From contig NZ_JAFFZN010000007.1 in the NCBI RefSeq assembly GCF_017676385.1, positions 1 through 64,000 of the forward strand: a stretch of DNA of 64,000 bases. Reading direction: 5' to 3'. The stretch's first letter is position 1. Each line of letters opens with the position of its first letter. The notes below the pieces were generated by a model. The model searched no databases. It was given only the letters and a program-made list of their open reading frames with translations, and was not told the origin of the DNA. The DNA comes from Streptomyces spirodelae (GTDB lineage Bacteria; Actinomycetota; Actinomycetes; Streptomycetales; Streptomycetaceae). Positions 8,711 to 17,814 of this stretch are shown here, one piece after another. A program made the translations under genes and the position numbers.

Positions 8711-9883
8711 ATGGCGGGCGACAGCTACGAGGGCGACACGGCGGGAGCACGCCGCTCCCGGGGCGGACGAGCCTCCGGCCGTCGTCGCAGGCCGCTCAGC
8801 GGACGCCGGCGCGCACTACGGGCCGCGGCCTGGACCGTCGCGGGCGCGGTCGCGCTCGGCGGGACGAGCCTGGGGTTCGTCTACTTCAAGCTGGACGGCA
8901 ACATATCCGGGGTCGACATCAATGCGGCCCTGGGCAAGAACCGGCCCGAGGACGTGCCGAACGGCTCCATGGACATCCTCGTGCTCGGCTCGGACAGCCG
9001 CGCCGGGGCCAATGCGAAGTACGGCAAGAACGAGGGCGGCGCCCGCTCGGACACCGCGATGGTGCTGCACATCAACGAGAAGCACGACAAGGCCGGCGTC
9101 GTCTCGATACCCCGGGACACCGTGGTGGACCGGCCCAGCTGCAAGGGCGACAAGTCGGAAGGCGGGAAAATCGTTCCGCCGCAGCGGGCCATGTTCAACT
9201 CGGCCTACAAGGTCGGCGGCCCGGCGTGCGCGGTCAAGACGGTCGAGTCCCTCTCCGGCGTACGGATGGACCACTACCTCGAGGTGGACTTCGCCGGGTT
9301 CCAGCGGCTGATCGACACGCTCGGCGGCGTCGAGATGACCACCCACAAGGCCATCCACGACAAGGACAGCCACCTGGACCTCAAGGCGGGCACCCACCGG
9401 CTCGACGGTGAGCAGTCCCTGGGGCTGGTCCGCACCCGGCACGGCGTCGGCGACGGCAGCGACCTGGGCCGTATCCAGCTCCAGCAGGCGTTCCTGAAGG
9501 CACTCATCGACCAGGTCAACAGTGTGGGCCTGTTCAGCAGCCCGAAGAAGCTCTACGACCTGGCCGACACCGCCACCTCGGCGGTCACCACCGACTCGGA
9601 GCTGAACTCGGTCGGCAAGCTGACCGGCCTGGCGAAGATGCTCAAGGGGATCAAGTCCGACGACATCCAGATGACGACGCTGCCGGTCGTGTACGACCCG
9701 CAGAACCCGAACCGGGTGATACAGGTCGACTCCAAGACCAAGAAGGTCTGGGCCGCGATCAAGCACGACCAGCCGGTGCCGAAGTCCGCGACCAAGGGCT
9801 CGGCGGCCGACAAGACCGATATAGGCGGTGTCGTGCGGGAAGAGCGCGGGACCGTGGAGGCCGGCAGCCGGAAGCAGGAGTAG
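8711..9883 (+). CDS. LCP (LytR-CpsA-Psr) family cell-wall polymer ligase
   Basis: 390 residues from ATG 8711 (GAGGGAAG lies about seven bases upstream; GTG 8705 is an alternative). LCP proteins transfer lipid-linked glycopolymers onto peptidoglycan outside the membrane. An Arg-rich cytoplasmic N-terminus precedes one transmembrane anchor near residues 37-60. The LCP domain follows with DILVLGSDSRAG, SDTAMVLHINEK, VSIPRDTVV, FNSAYKVGGPACAVKTVE, LGGVEM and LVRTRHGVGDGSDLGRIQLQQ; the Arg and Asp residues of these blocks bind the pyrophosphate. It lies alone between the rho terminator and the rpmE promoter. The exact polymer is unknown. Confidence 0.92.
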   Translation: MAGDSYEGDTAGARRSRGGRASGRRRRPLSGRRRALRAAAWTVAGAVALGGTSLGFVYFKLDGNISGVDINAALGKNRPEDVPNGSMDILVLGSDSRAGANAKYGKNEGGARSDTAMVLHINEKHDKAGVVSIPRDTVVDRPSCKGDKSEGGKIVPPQRAMFNSAYKVGGPACAVKTVESLSGVRMDHYLEVDFAGFQRLIDTLGGVEMTTHKAIHDKDSHLDLKAGTHRLDGEQSLGLVRTRHGVGDGSDLGRIQLQQAFLKALIDQVNSVGLFSSPKKLYDLADTATSAVTTDSELNSVGKLTGLAKMLKGIKSDDIQMTTLPVVYDPQNPNRVIQVDSKTKKVWAAIKHDQPVPKSATKGSAADKTDIGGVVREERGTVEAGSRKQE

Positions 9884-9930
9884 GCATCCCCCCTGGGGCC
9901 TCCGCCTCGGCCTCCGGCCACGACGCGTGG

Positions 9931-9956
9931 GGAATAACCGGGTGCCGCCCCCGGTT
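9931..9956 (+). promoter_or_regulatory. SigR-type promoter of rpmE
   Basis: GGAAT at 9931-9935, exactly 18 bases, then GTT at 9954-9956 match the Streptomyces SigR consensus. rpmE is a known SigR target in S. coelicolor, where oxidative thiol stress alters expression of zinc-binding L31. The position, about 100 bases before the rpmE start, fits a promoter with a short leader. Confidence 0.75.
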
Positions 9957-10057
9957 TTGGGGGGTGCGGGAACCAGTGGCAAACTGGACCGTCGGCCCCG
10001 GTTCACGGGAAACAACCCGTCTCCCGACCCGGTGCCCTCCCGAACCTAGGAGTGACC

Positions 10058-10282
10058 TTGAAGCGCGACATCCACCCCGAGTACCGCGAGACCCAGGTGA
10101 GCTGCACCTGTGGCAACTCGTTCACCACGCGTAGCACCATGTCGGAAGGCGTGATCCGCGCCGACATCTGCTCGGCCTGCCACCCGTTCTACACCGGCAA
10201 GCAGAAGATCCTCGACACCGGTGGCCGCGTGGCCCGCTTCGAGGCCCGCTTCGGCAAGAGCGCCGGCAGCGCCAAGAAGTAG
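10058..10282 (+). CDS. rpmE: 50S ribosomal protein L31 (zinc-binding form)
   Basis: 74 residues. The start is TTG 10058: TAGGAG at 10046-10051 lies six bases upstream and the protein then begins [16 protein letters not shown], matching the family; GTG 10052 would overlap the ribosome site. Cysteines C16, C18, C38 and C41 form the zinc-binding C+ type, so this is not the zinc-free paralogue used under zinc starvation. A SigR-type promoter lies upstream and a strong terminator downstream, so it is monocistronic. Confidence 0.96.
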   Translation: MKRDIHPEYRETQVSCTCGNSFTTRSTMSEGVIRADICSACHPFYTGKQKILDTGGRVARFEARFGKSAGSAKK

Positions 10283-10291
10283 CGTCACCGC

Positions 10292-10344
10292 AGCGCCGGT
10301 CCGCGGCTGCCCCTGCCGGGCAGCGCGGCCCGGCGCTCTTTTGG
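10292..10344 (+). terminator. Terminator after rpmE
   Basis: The outer stem AGCGCCGG / CCGGCGCT encloses an inner stem CCGCGGCTGCCC / GGGCAGCGCGG (one bulge) with a five-base loop. CTTTTGG follows the 3' arm. It lies 10 bases past the rpmE stop. Confidence 0.85.
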
Positions 10345-10421
10345 TGCTCAGCGCCCCGGCGCCGGCCCGCCCCCCCCCGCGGCGAGGCGGCGCCTCCACT
10401 CATCAGTAAGGGATGGCCACG

Positions 10422-11492
10422 ATGTTCGAGGCGGTCGAGGAACTCGTCGGCGAGCACGCCGACCTGGAGCGGCGGCTCGCCGATCCGGCGATCCACGCCG
10501 ACCAGGCGGGTGCCCGCCGGCTGAACAAGCGCTACGCCGAGCTCACCCCCATCGTCACCGCCTACAGCGAGTGGAAGCGGACCGGGGACGACATCGGCAC
10601 CGCGCGGGAACTGGCCGCTGAGGACTCCGACTTCGCGGACGAGGTCAAGGAGCTGGAGCGGCGCCGGGAGGAGCTGACCGAGCGGCTGCGGCTGCTGCTG
10701 GTCCCGCGCGACCCGAGCGACGACAAGGACGTCATCCTGGAGATCAAGGCGGGCGAGGGCGGCGACGAGTCCGCGTTGTTCGCCGGTGACCTGCTGCGGA
10801 TGTATCTGCGCTACGCCGAGCGCAACGGCTGGAAGACCGAGCTGATCGAGTCCAACGAGTCCGACCTGGGCGGTTACAAGGACGTCCAGGTCGCCGTGAA
10901 GTCCAAGGGCGCGACCGAGCCGGGGCAGGGCGTATGGGCACGGCTGAAGTACGAGGGCGGGGTGCACCGCGTGCAGCGGGTGCCCGCGACCGAGTCCCAG
11001 GGCCGTATCCACACCTCAGCGGCCGGTGTCCTGGTGCTGCCGGAGGCCGAGGAGGTGGATGTGGAGATCAACCCCAACGATCTGCGCATCGACGTCTACC
11101 GCTCCTCCGGGCCGGGCGGCCAGTCGGTCAACACCACCGACTCGGCCGTGCGCATCACCCACGAGCCGACCGGCATCGTCGTCTCCTGCCAGAACGAGAA
11201 GAGCCAGCTCCAGAACAAGGAGCAGGCCCTGCGCATCCTGCGCGCCCGGCTGCTGGCCGCGGCGCAGGAGGAGGCCGAGAAGGAGGCTTCGGACGCGCGC
11301 CGCAGCCAGGTCCGTACGGTCGACAGGTCCGAGCGGGTGCGCACCTACAACTTCCCGGAGAACCGGATCTCCGACCACCGCGTCGGGTTCAAGGCATACA
11401 ACCTGGACCAGGTGCTGGACGGCGAACTCGATCCGGTCATCCAAGCCTGTGTGGACGCGGACTCCGCGGCCAAGCTGGCCGCCGCTCAGTGA
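10422..11492 (+). CDS. prfA: Peptide chain release factor 1
   Basis: 356 residues from ATG 10422, which lies about eight bases after TAAGGG and gives the usual [12 protein letters not shown] start; ATG 10413 is possible but abuts the ribosome site. RF1 reads UAA and UAG and hydrolyses peptidyl-tRNA. The stop-reading PxT motif (PAT in [12 protein letters not shown]) and the catalytic GGQ at residues 232-234 ([10 protein letters not shown]) are intact. It heads the cluster prfA-prmC-tsaC, and PrmC methylates the glutamine of this GGQ. Confidence 0.98.
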   Translation: MFEAVEELVGEHADLERRLADPAIHADQAGARRLNKRYAELTPIVTAYSEWKRTGDDIGTARELAAEDSDFADEVKELERRREELTERLRLLLVPRDPSDDKDVILEIKAGEGGDESALFAGDLLRMYLRYAERNGWKTELIESNESDLGGYKDVQVAVKSKGATEPGQGVWARLKYEGGVHRVQRVPATESQGRIHTSAAGVLVLPEAEEVDVEINPNDLRIDVYRSSGPGGQSVNTTDSAVRITHEPTGIVVSCQNEKSQLQNKEQALRILRARLLAAAQEEAEKEASDARRSQVRTVDRSERVRTYNFPENRISDHRVGFKAYNLDQVLDGELDPVIQACVDADSAAKLAAAQ

Positions 11493-11511
11493 CGCCCGGG
11501 AGGAAGACGGA

Positions 11512-12357
11512 GTGAACGTGCTGCTCGCCGAGGTGGCGCAGGCCACCCAGCGGCTGGCCGACGCCGGCGTGCCCTCGCCGCGCTTCGACGCCGAAGAGCT
11601 GGCCGCCTGGGTACACGGTGTCTCACGGGGCGAGCTGCATCGGGTCGCGGACGCCGACTTCGATGCGCGCTACTGGGAGGCGGTGGCCCGCCGAGAGGCC
11701 CGCGAACCGCTCCAGCACATCACCGGACGGGCCTTCTTCCGCTATCTGGAGCTGCACGTCGGAGCCGGGGTCTTCGTGCCACGCCCGGAGACCGAGTCCG
11801 TGGTCGGCTGGGCGATAGACGCGGTACGGGCCATGGATGTGGCCGAGCCGCTGATCGTGGACCTGTGCACCGGCTCCGGCGCCATCGCGCTCGCCCTGGC
11901 GCAGGAGGTGCCCCGCTCCCGGGTGCACGCCGTGGAGCTGGACGAGGCGGCGCTGGTGTGGGCGCGCAAGAACGTCGAGGGCTCGCGGGTGACGCTGCAC
12001 CACGGGGACGCGCGCACCGCGCTGGGTGAGCTGGACGGCCAGGTGGATCTCGTGATCTCCAATCCGCCCTACATTCCGCTCACCGAGTGGGAGCATGTGG
12101 CGCCGGAGGCCCGCGACCACGATCCGCAGATCGCGTTGTTCTCCGGCGAGGACGGCCTGGACGTCATCCGCGGCCTGGAGCGCACCGCGCATCGGCTGCT
12201 GCGCCCGGGCGGCGTCGTGGTCATCGAGCACGCCGACACCCAGGGCGGGCAGGTGCCCTGGATCTTCACCGAGGACCGCGGCTGGGCCGACGCCGCGGAC
12301 CACCCCGACCTCAACAACCGGCCCCGTTTTGCCACCGCACGCAGGGAGGTGCCGTAA
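11512..12357 (+). CDS. prmC: Peptide chain release factor N5-glutamine methyltransferase
   Basis: 281 residues from GTG 11512, preceded by GGGAGGAAG. It methylates the GGQ glutamine of release factors using S-adenosylmethionine. The N-terminal helical domain ends near FFRYLELHVGAGVFVPRPETE. The SAM motif VDLCTGSGAIALALA lies near residue 117, and the catalytic NPPY is at residues 184-187 (VISNPPYIPL). It begins 19 bases after prfA, and its TAA overlaps the ATG of the next gene by one base (TAATG), indicating translational coupling. Confidence 0.96.
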   Translation: MNVLLAEVAQATQRLADAGVPSPRFDAEELAAWVHGVSRGELHRVADADFDARYWEAVARREAREPLQHITGRAFFRYLELHVGAGVFVPRPETESVVGWAIDAVRAMDVAEPLIVDLCTGSGAIALALAQEVPRSRVHAVELDEAALVWARKNVEGSRVTLHHGDARTALGELDGQVDLVISNPPYIPLTEWEHVAPEARDHDPQIALFSGEDGLDVIRGLERTAHRLLRPGGVVVIEHADTQGGQVPWIFTEDRGWADAADHPDLNNRPRFATARREVP

Positions 12358-13004
12358 TGGCACGGCGATACGACTGCTCCGACGCGACCGATCGCGCGAC
12401 CGGGCTGCGTGAGGCGGCGTCGGCCGTCCGGCGCGGAGAACTCGTCGTGCTGCCGACGGACACCGTCTACGGCGTCGGCGCCGACGCGTTCAGCTCCGAC
12501 GCGGTCGGCGATCTGCTGGAGGCCAAGGGCCGTGGCCGCGGTATGCCCTCGCCGGTGCTGGTGGGCTCCCCGAACACCCTGCACGGCCTGGTCACGGACT
12601 TCTCCGAGACGGCCTGGGAGCTGGTCGACGCCTTCTGGCCCGGAGCCCTCACCCTGGTGGCGCGCCACCAGCCGTCGCTGACCTGGGACCTGGGGGAGAC
12701 CCATGGCACGGTGGCCGTGCGGATGCCGCTGCACCCGGTCGCCATCGAGCTGCTGACCGAGTTCGGCCCGATGGCCGTCTCCTCGGCGAACCTGACCGGA
12801 CACCCGGCGCCGATGGACTGCGACGCGGCCCAGGAGATGCTGGGCGAGTCGGTCGCCGTCTACCTGGACGGCGGCCCCACGCCGGACAGCGTGCCCTCGT
12901 CCATCGTGGACGTCACCGGCTCGGTGCCGGTGCTGCTGCGCTCGGGCGCGATCGACGCCGACGAGCTGCGCAAGGTCGTACCGGGCCTGGAGGTGGCCCC
13001 GTAG
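12357..13004 (+). CDS. Threonylcarbamoyl-AMP synthase (Sua5/YrdC/YciO family)
   Basis: 215 residues. The family makes threonylcarbamoyl-AMP from threonine, bicarbonate and ATP for the t6A37 modification of ANN-reading tRNAs. Signatures are LVVLPTDTVYGVGADAFS near residues 30-45, the basic KGRGRGMPSPVLVG loop, FWPGALTLVARH, VAVRMPLHP and AVSSANLTG. It is the short form without the Sua5 C-terminal domain. Start and stop both overlap their neighbours (TAATG with prmC, TAGTG with the next gene), so the three are translated as a unit. Confidence 0.93.
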   Translation: MARRYDCSDATDRATGLREAASAVRRGELVVLPTDTVYGVGADAFSSDAVGDLLEAKGRGRGMPSPVLVGSPNTLHGLVTDFSETAWELVDAFWPGALTLVARHQPSLTWDLGETHGTVAVRMPLHPVAIELLTEFGPMAVSSANLTGHPAPMDCDAAQEMLGESVAVYLDGGPTPDSVPSSIVDVTGSVPVLLRSGAIDADELRKVVPGLEVAP

Positions 13005-13666
13005 TGACCGCCCCACCCGGGCGTGGGCCGGCCGAGGCCGGCGGCATAAGCGGCGCCGACGGCGCGTTCCGTATCCTCCACGTCTCCACAGGCAACGTGT
13101 GCCGCTCGCCGATCACCGAGCGGCTCACCCGGCATGCCCTGGCCGAACGGCTGGGGGAGGCCCGTATGGGCGGCCTCGTGGTCGAGAGCGCGGGCACCTG
13201 GGGGCACGAGGGCGCGCCGATGGAGGAGAACGCGGTCGCCGTGCTGCTCGAGCACGGCGCGGACGCCTCCGACTTCACCGGCCGGGAACTCCTGGACGAG
13301 CATGTGATCCGGGCCGACCTGGTGCTGACGGCCACCCGCGACCACCGGGCGCAGGTGATCTCCATGGGCCACTCGGCGGGCCTGCGCACCTTTACGCTCA
13401 AGGAGTTCACCCGGCTGGTGCGGGCCATAGACCCGGCGACGCTGCCGGCCGCCGGCAGCCCCGAGGGCGTGGTGGAGCGTGCCCGCGCGCTGGTCCAGGC
13501 GGCGGCCGCGCTGCGCGGCTGGCTGCTGGCGCCCAGCCCGGAGGCGGACGAGATCTATGATCCCTACGGCGCGCCGATCCCGTACTTCCGCAGCGTCGGC
13601 GAGGAGATCAGCAGGGCGCTGGACCCAGTGGTGACCGCGTTGACGGGGGTCCCGGCGCACACGTAG
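13004..13666 (+). CDS. Low-molecular-weight protein-tyrosine-phosphatase-like protein lacking the nucleophilic Cys
   Basis: 220 residues from GTG 13004, overlapping the stop of the previous gene. The fold is that of LMW phosphatases and arsenate reductases. The phosphate loop should read C-x5-R-S but is S28-TGNVC-R34-S35 (FRILHVSTGNVCRSP), so the nucleophilic cysteine is a serine. The loop arginine, the serine after it and the C-terminal DPY acid motif (EIYDPYGAPIPYF) are present. The N-terminal 20 residues and the insert before EADEIYDPY are extra. It may be a phosphate- or phosphotyrosine-binding pseudo-phosphatase, or use the second cysteine C33. Substrate unknown. Confidence 0.85.
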   Translation: MTAPPGRGPAEAGGISGADGAFRILHVSTGNVCRSPITERLTRHALAERLGEARMGGLVVESAGTWGHEGAPMEENAVAVLLEHGADASDFTGRELLDEHVIRADLVLTATRDHRAQVISMGHSAGLRTFTLKEFTRLVRAIDPATLPAAGSPEGVVERARALVQAAAALRGWLLAPSPEADEIYDPYGAPIPYFRSVGEEISRALDPVVTALTGVPAHT

Positions 13667-13778
13667 AAGCACAGCCAGAACCAGCGGGCGGGAGTGCGCG
13701 TGTCCTATGGTGTGGGCCTGATCGGCCCGCCCGGGTGGGCCTGCGAACAGCCCGCGAGACCATTGGGGAGCCCGTTCC

Positions 13779-15131
13779 GTGCGTGAATATCTGCTGACGC
13801 TGTGCGTCACGGCCGCGGTCACTTATCTGCTGACCGGGCCGGTGCGGAAGTTCGCCATCGCGGCGGGCGCGATGCCGCCGGTACGGGCCCGTGACGTGCA
13901 CCGGGAGCCGACCCCGCGACTGGGCGGCATCGCGATGTTCGGCGGGCTGTGCGCCGGGCTGCTGGTGGCCTCGCAACTGACCAACATCGGCGAGCTGTTC
14001 ACTCTTTCCGACGAGCCCCGGGCGCTGCTCTCCGGCGCCGGTCTGATCTGGCTGATCGGCGTACTGGACGACAAGTGGGGCGTCGACGCCTTGGTGAAGC
14101 TCGGCGGTCAGATGATCGCAGCCGGTGTGATGGTGCTGCAGGGGCTGACGATCCTGTGGCTGCCGGTGCCGGGTGTGGGCAATGTCGCGCTCACCCCCTT
14201 CCAGGGCACGCTGCTCACGGTCGCGCTGGTGGTCGTCACCATCAACGCGGTCAACTTCGTGGACGGGCTGGACGGCCTCGCGTCGGGCATGGTGTGCATC
14301 GCCGGTGTGGCGTTCTTCATGTACGCGTACCGCATCTGGTACGGCTACGGCATCGAGGCGGCAGCCCCGGCCACGCTCTTCGCCGCGGTGCTGATGGGCA
14401 TGTGCCTGGGCTTCCTGCCGCACAACATGCACCCGGCCCGGATCTTCATGGGGGACTCGGGCTCGATGCTGATCGGACTCGTGCTGGCGGCAGGTGCGGT
14501 CTCGATCACCGGCCAGGTGGACCCGGACGTGATGGTCGAGCACACCGGTTCGGTGAAGTCCGCCGTGCACACGATGGTGCCGCTCTACATGCCGCTGCTG
14601 CTGCCGCTGAGCATCATCGCCATCCCGGTCGCCGACCTGGTGATGGCGATCGTGCGGCGGACCTGGAACGGGCGTTCGCCGTTCGCGGCCGACCGGGGGC
14701 ATCTGCACCACCGGCTGCTGGAGATCGGGCACTCGCACAGCCGTGCCGTGCTGATCATGTACTTCTGGGCCGCGCTGATCGCCTTCGGAGCCGTGGCCTT
14801 CTCGGTGCGCTCCTCCAGCCTGGCGATCGTGCTGGCGATCGTGCTGTTGAGCGCTGTGGGTCTGGTGGTACTGCTGTTGCCGCGCTACACGCCCCGAGTG
14901 CCCGCGTGGGCCCAGCGGATGCTGCCGCCCCGGTACCGGCGTGCGCGCCGGGAGGCGGAGGAGACGGAGGCCGCCGCCACTCCGCCGGGTCCCGGTGAGG
15001 ACCCGGCGCCGACGGGGGAGACGGCCGAAGACGCGGAGCTCGAGCCCGCGATGGCCGGGCTGAACGGTGCCACGGCCGTGGGGGAGCGCCAGCAGTTCAC
15101 TCGCCCGAAGAAGATCAACACCCATGACTGA
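13779..15131 (+). CDS. Undecaprenyl-phosphate sugar-1-phosphate transferase (WecA/TagO type)
   Basis: 450 residues from GTG 13779 (GGGGAG eight bases upstream). It belongs to the MraY/WecA family, polytopic membrane enzymes that move a GlcNAc-1-phosphate-like group onto undecaprenyl phosphate to start wall glycopolymers. About eleven hydrophobic segments are visible. The catalytic acidic motifs are LIGVLDDKWG, NFVDGLDGLASG and IFMGDSGSM, and the His-rich cytoplasmic loop GHLHHRLLEIGHSHSRA is present. The C-terminal 70 residues are a charged E/A/P-rich cytoplasmic tail. It may supply lipid-linked polymer precursors to LCP ligases such as the one at 8.7 kb; that link is inferred. Confidence 0.92.
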   Translation: MREYLLTLCVTAAVTYLLTGPVRKFAIAAGAMPPVRARDVHREPTPRLGGIAMFGGLCAGLLVASQLTNIGELFTLSDEPRALLSGAGLIWLIGVLDDKWGVDALVKLGGQMIAAGVMVLQGLTILWLPVPGVGNVALTPFQGTLLTVALVVVTINAVNFVDGLDGLASGMVCIAGVAFFMYAYRIWYGYGIEAAAPATLFAAVLMGMCLGFLPHNMHPARIFMGDSGSMLIGLVLAAGAVSITGQVDPDVMVEHTGSVKSAVHTMVPLYMPLLLPLSIIAIPVADLVMAIVRRTWNGRSPFAADRGHLHHRLLEIGHSHSRAVLIMYFWAALIAFGAVAFSVRSSSLAIVLAIVLLSAVGLVVLLLPRYTPRVPAWAQRMLPPRYRRARREAEETEAAATPPGPGEDPAPTGETAEDAELEPAMAGLNGATAVGERQQFTRPKKINTHD

Positions 15132-15197
15132 GTGCGCCGATGGCTCAGGAATCGCCCAATAGCAGACATAGCGGCTGCCGTCAGCGACGGACGCGCA

Positions 15198-15219
15198 CTG
15201 TCACACCTGCGTGTGACAG
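15198..15219. promoter_or_regulatory. Perfect palindrome CTGTCACAC-N4-GTGTGACAG
   Basis: Nine-base-pair arms flank CTGC in the 266-base gap before atpI, 67 bases after the previous stop. With no T-run it looks more like a dimeric regulator site than a terminator, although it could end the upstream transcript. It lies about 60 bases upstream of the presumed atp promoter. Confidence 0.5.
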
Positions 15220-15256
15220 GGGGCACACCAAGTAGGTAAAGACCTCATCAAATAGT

Positions 15257-15274
15257 TTGTGATACCGTTCACGA
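15257..15274. promoter_or_regulatory. Rex-like operator over the atp promoter
   Basis: TTGTGATACCGTTCACGA matches the streptomycete Rex operator pattern TGTGA-N6-TCACA in all but one half-site base. Its centre TACCGT (15263-15268) is a plausible -10 hexamer, which would place the transcript start near 15275 and leave a leader of about 123 bases before atpI. Rex represses respiratory genes when NADH/NAD is low, so this would tie ATP synthase expression to redox state. Confidence 0.6.
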
Positions 15275-15397
15275 AACCCGGTGGCCAGCCGAAGTGTCGC
15301 ACTCCCGCAGGCCCTTCTGCCGGGAGGTCCGTCCTCCACGCCGGGGCTACGCTCGTCATCGACGACCCACGTCCCCCGATTTCCCGGAGCACACCAC

Positions 15398-15823
15398 ATG
15401 CAGTCGAACGACGCACGCATGCTCCTGCACTGCGCCGTCCCGACCGCCCTCGCCGGTGCCGTGGCCGCAGCGATCAGCGCCGTGTTCGCCTCAGGCAAGG
15501 GCGCCATCGGCGCCGCGGCCGGAGCACTCGTCGTGATCCTCTTCATGGGTCTCGGCCTTTACGTCCTCCAGCGGACGGCCCGCTCCTTTCCGCACCTCTT
15601 TCAGGCGATGGGCCTGCTGTTGTATACGACGCAGATTCTGCTGCTGTTCGTGGTGCTGGTGGTCTTCCGGGATACGACCCTTTTCGACACCTCGACCTTC
15701 GCGTTCACACTGCTCGGCGCCACCGTCGTATGGGTCGCGGCTCAGGGCAGGGCGCATCTGAAGGCGAAGATCATGTACGTGGAACCCTCCTCCGGCTCCG
15801 GTGAGAAGGCCAGTGCCACGTAG
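15398..15823 (+). CDS. atpI: ATP synthase accessory protein I (AtpI-like)
   Basis: 141 residues from ATG 15398, with CGGAG about eight bases upstream; the frame is open further upstream but without similarity. There are four hydrophobic segments (about residues 10-32, 36-56, 68-88 and 94-114). AtpI proteins are poorly conserved membrane proteins that help assemble the c-ring in other bacteria. Position as first gene of the atp operon is the main evidence. The following 239 bases before atpB contain a TATCGT hexamer at 15855-15860 that may be a second promoter. Confidence 0.82.
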   Translation: MQSNDARMLLHCAVPTALAGAVAAAISAVFASGKGAIGAAAGALVVILFMGLGLYVLQRTARSFPHLFQAMGLLLYTTQILLLFVVLVVFRDTTLFDTSTFAFTLLGATVVWVAAQGRAHLKAKIMYVEPSSGSGEKASAT

Positions 15824-16062
15824 GGGCGGGATAAGCGCTCGTTCGAGCAACTGCTATCGTCCGTTGCCAACTGCGGCGCAGCAGACGGGGACGGCGGAGT
15901 TCCATCCGGTTCCGGATTCCACGGGACGGAACGGACACTCCCGCCTCCTGATCAGCCGCCGCCCCCGATTCGTAAGACCAAGACCAGTGCCGTTCCGTGG
16001 CCGCACGCCGCGCCGACACAACGAGGTAGCCGTTTTCATGCGCCATGCAGAAGGAGCCCGCG

Positions 16063-16875
16063 GTGAGTGCTGACCAGATGCTCGCCTTTGAGACCGACTG
16101 CCACCTTTTCAGTGGCTGCGGCTTCGAGGCTCCAGGGCTCCACTCGTTCGTCTTCGAGCCGATGTTCAGCATCGGCGGATTCGACTTCAACAAGCCGATC
16201 CTGCTCGCCCTCGTGGGCACGCTCGCCATCGTCTGGTTCTTCTGGGCCGCTTTCAGCAGGCCCAAGGTGGTGCCCGGCAAACTGCAGATGATCGGCGAGG
16301 CCGGTTACGACTTCATCCGCCGCGGAGTGGTCTACGAGACGATCGGCAAGAAGGAAGGCGAGAAGTACGTCCCCCTGGTGGTGGCGCTCTTCTTCTTCGT
16401 GTGGGTGATGAACCTGTGGTCGGTCATCCCGCTCGCGCAGTTCCCGGTGACCTCGATCTTCTCGATCCCGCTCGGCCTCGCGCTGCTCGTCTACCTGGTC
16501 TGGGTTCCGCTGACGTTCAAGCGGCACGGATTCGTCGGCGCGTTCAAGAACTTCACGGGATACGACCCGTCGCTCCCCGGTGGGGTGCGGCCGCTCGTCA
16601 TGGTCATCGAGTTCTTCTCGAACCTGCTCGTGCGCCCCTTCACCCACGCCGTCCGGCTCTTCGCCAACATGTTCGCCGGGCACATGCTGCTGGTCCTGTT
16701 CACCATCGCCACCTGGTACATGCTCAACGGCATCGGGATCGCCTACTCGGCCGTCTCCTTCGTGATGACGATCGTGATGGTCGCCTTCGAGCTGTTCATC
16801 CAGCTCATCCAGGCGTACGTCTTCGTCCTGCTGACCTGCACCTACATCCAGGGCGCGCTCGCCGAGGAACACTGA
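16063..16875 (+). CDS. atpB: F1Fo ATP synthase subunit a
   Basis: 270 residues from GTG 16063, chosen over ATG 16045 because AAGGAG at 16051-16056 lies six bases before it and VSADQMLAFETDCH matches the streptomycete N-terminus. The proton-channel subunit has five to six membrane helices. The essential arginine is in THAVRLFANMFAGH, and the C-terminal helix AFELFIQLIQAYVFVLLTCTYI lines the half-channel. It is followed by atpE after 78 bases. Confidence 0.96.
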   Translation: MSADQMLAFETDCHLFSGCGFEAPGLHSFVFEPMFSIGGFDFNKPILLALVGTLAIVWFFWAAFSRPKVVPGKLQMIGEAGYDFIRRGVVYETIGKKEGEKYVPLVVALFFFVWVMNLWSVIPLAQFPVTSIFSIPLGLALLVYLVWVPLTFKRHGFVGAFKNFTGYDPSLPGGVRPLVMVIEFFSNLLVRPFTHAVRLFANMFAGHMLLVLFTIATWYMLNGIGIAYSAVSFVMTIVMVAFELFIQLIQAYVFVLLTCTYIQGALAEEH

Positions 16876-17208
<333 letters not shown>

Positions 17209-17250
17209 CCTGCCGAGCGAACGAACCCATTTCCGACGGAAGGCACTGAC

Positions 17251-17814
17251 GTGAACGCCCTGGTAAACATGGCGGAGACCGAGGTTCCGCAGAACCCGCT
17301 CATCCCGCCGATCCCAGAGCTGGTCATCGGCCTGATCGCATTCGCCATCGTCTTCTTCTTCCTGTGGAAGAAGCTCCTTCCGAGCATCAACAGGGTGCTG
17401 GAAGAGCGTCGTGAAGCCATTGAGGGCGGCATCGAGAAGGCCGAGGCGGCTCAGCAGGAAGCTGCCGACGTACTCCAGCAGTACAAGGACCAGCTCGCCG
17501 AGGCCCGCCACGAGGCCGCCCGGCTGCGTGCCGAGGCCCAGGAACAGGGCGCCGCGCTCATCGCCGAGATGCGCGCCGAGGGCCAGCGGCAGCGTGAGGA
17601 GATCATCGCCGCCGGCCACGCCCAGGTCGAGGCCGACCGCAAGCAGGCCGCGGCCACGCTCCGCCAGGACGTGGGCAAGCTCGCCACCGACCTGGCCGGC
17701 AAGCTCGTCGGCGAGTCCCTGGAGGACCACGCCCGGCAGAGCCGTGTCATCGACCGCTTCCTCGACGGGCTCGAAGAGGCTGCCGAGGCCGACGCCAGCG
17801 GAGCCGCCCGATGA
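17251..17814 (+). CDS. atpF: F1Fo ATP synthase subunit b
   Basis: 187 residues from GTG 17251. One N-terminal membrane helix (LVIGLIAFAIVFFFLWKKLLP, about residues 25-45) is followed by a long charged helix rich in Glu, Ala and Arg that forms the peripheral stalk dimer. The stop overlaps the start of atpH by four bases (ATGA), coupling their translation. Confidence 0.96.
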   Translation: MNALVNMAETEVPQNPLIPPIPELVIGLIAFAIVFFFLWKKLLPSINRVLEERREAIEGGIEKAEAAQQEAADVLQQYKDQLAEARHEAARLRAEAQEQGAALIAEMRAEGQRQREEIIAAGHAQVEADRKQAAATLRQDVGKLATDLAGKLVGESLEDHARQSRVIDRFLDGLEEAAEADASGAAR

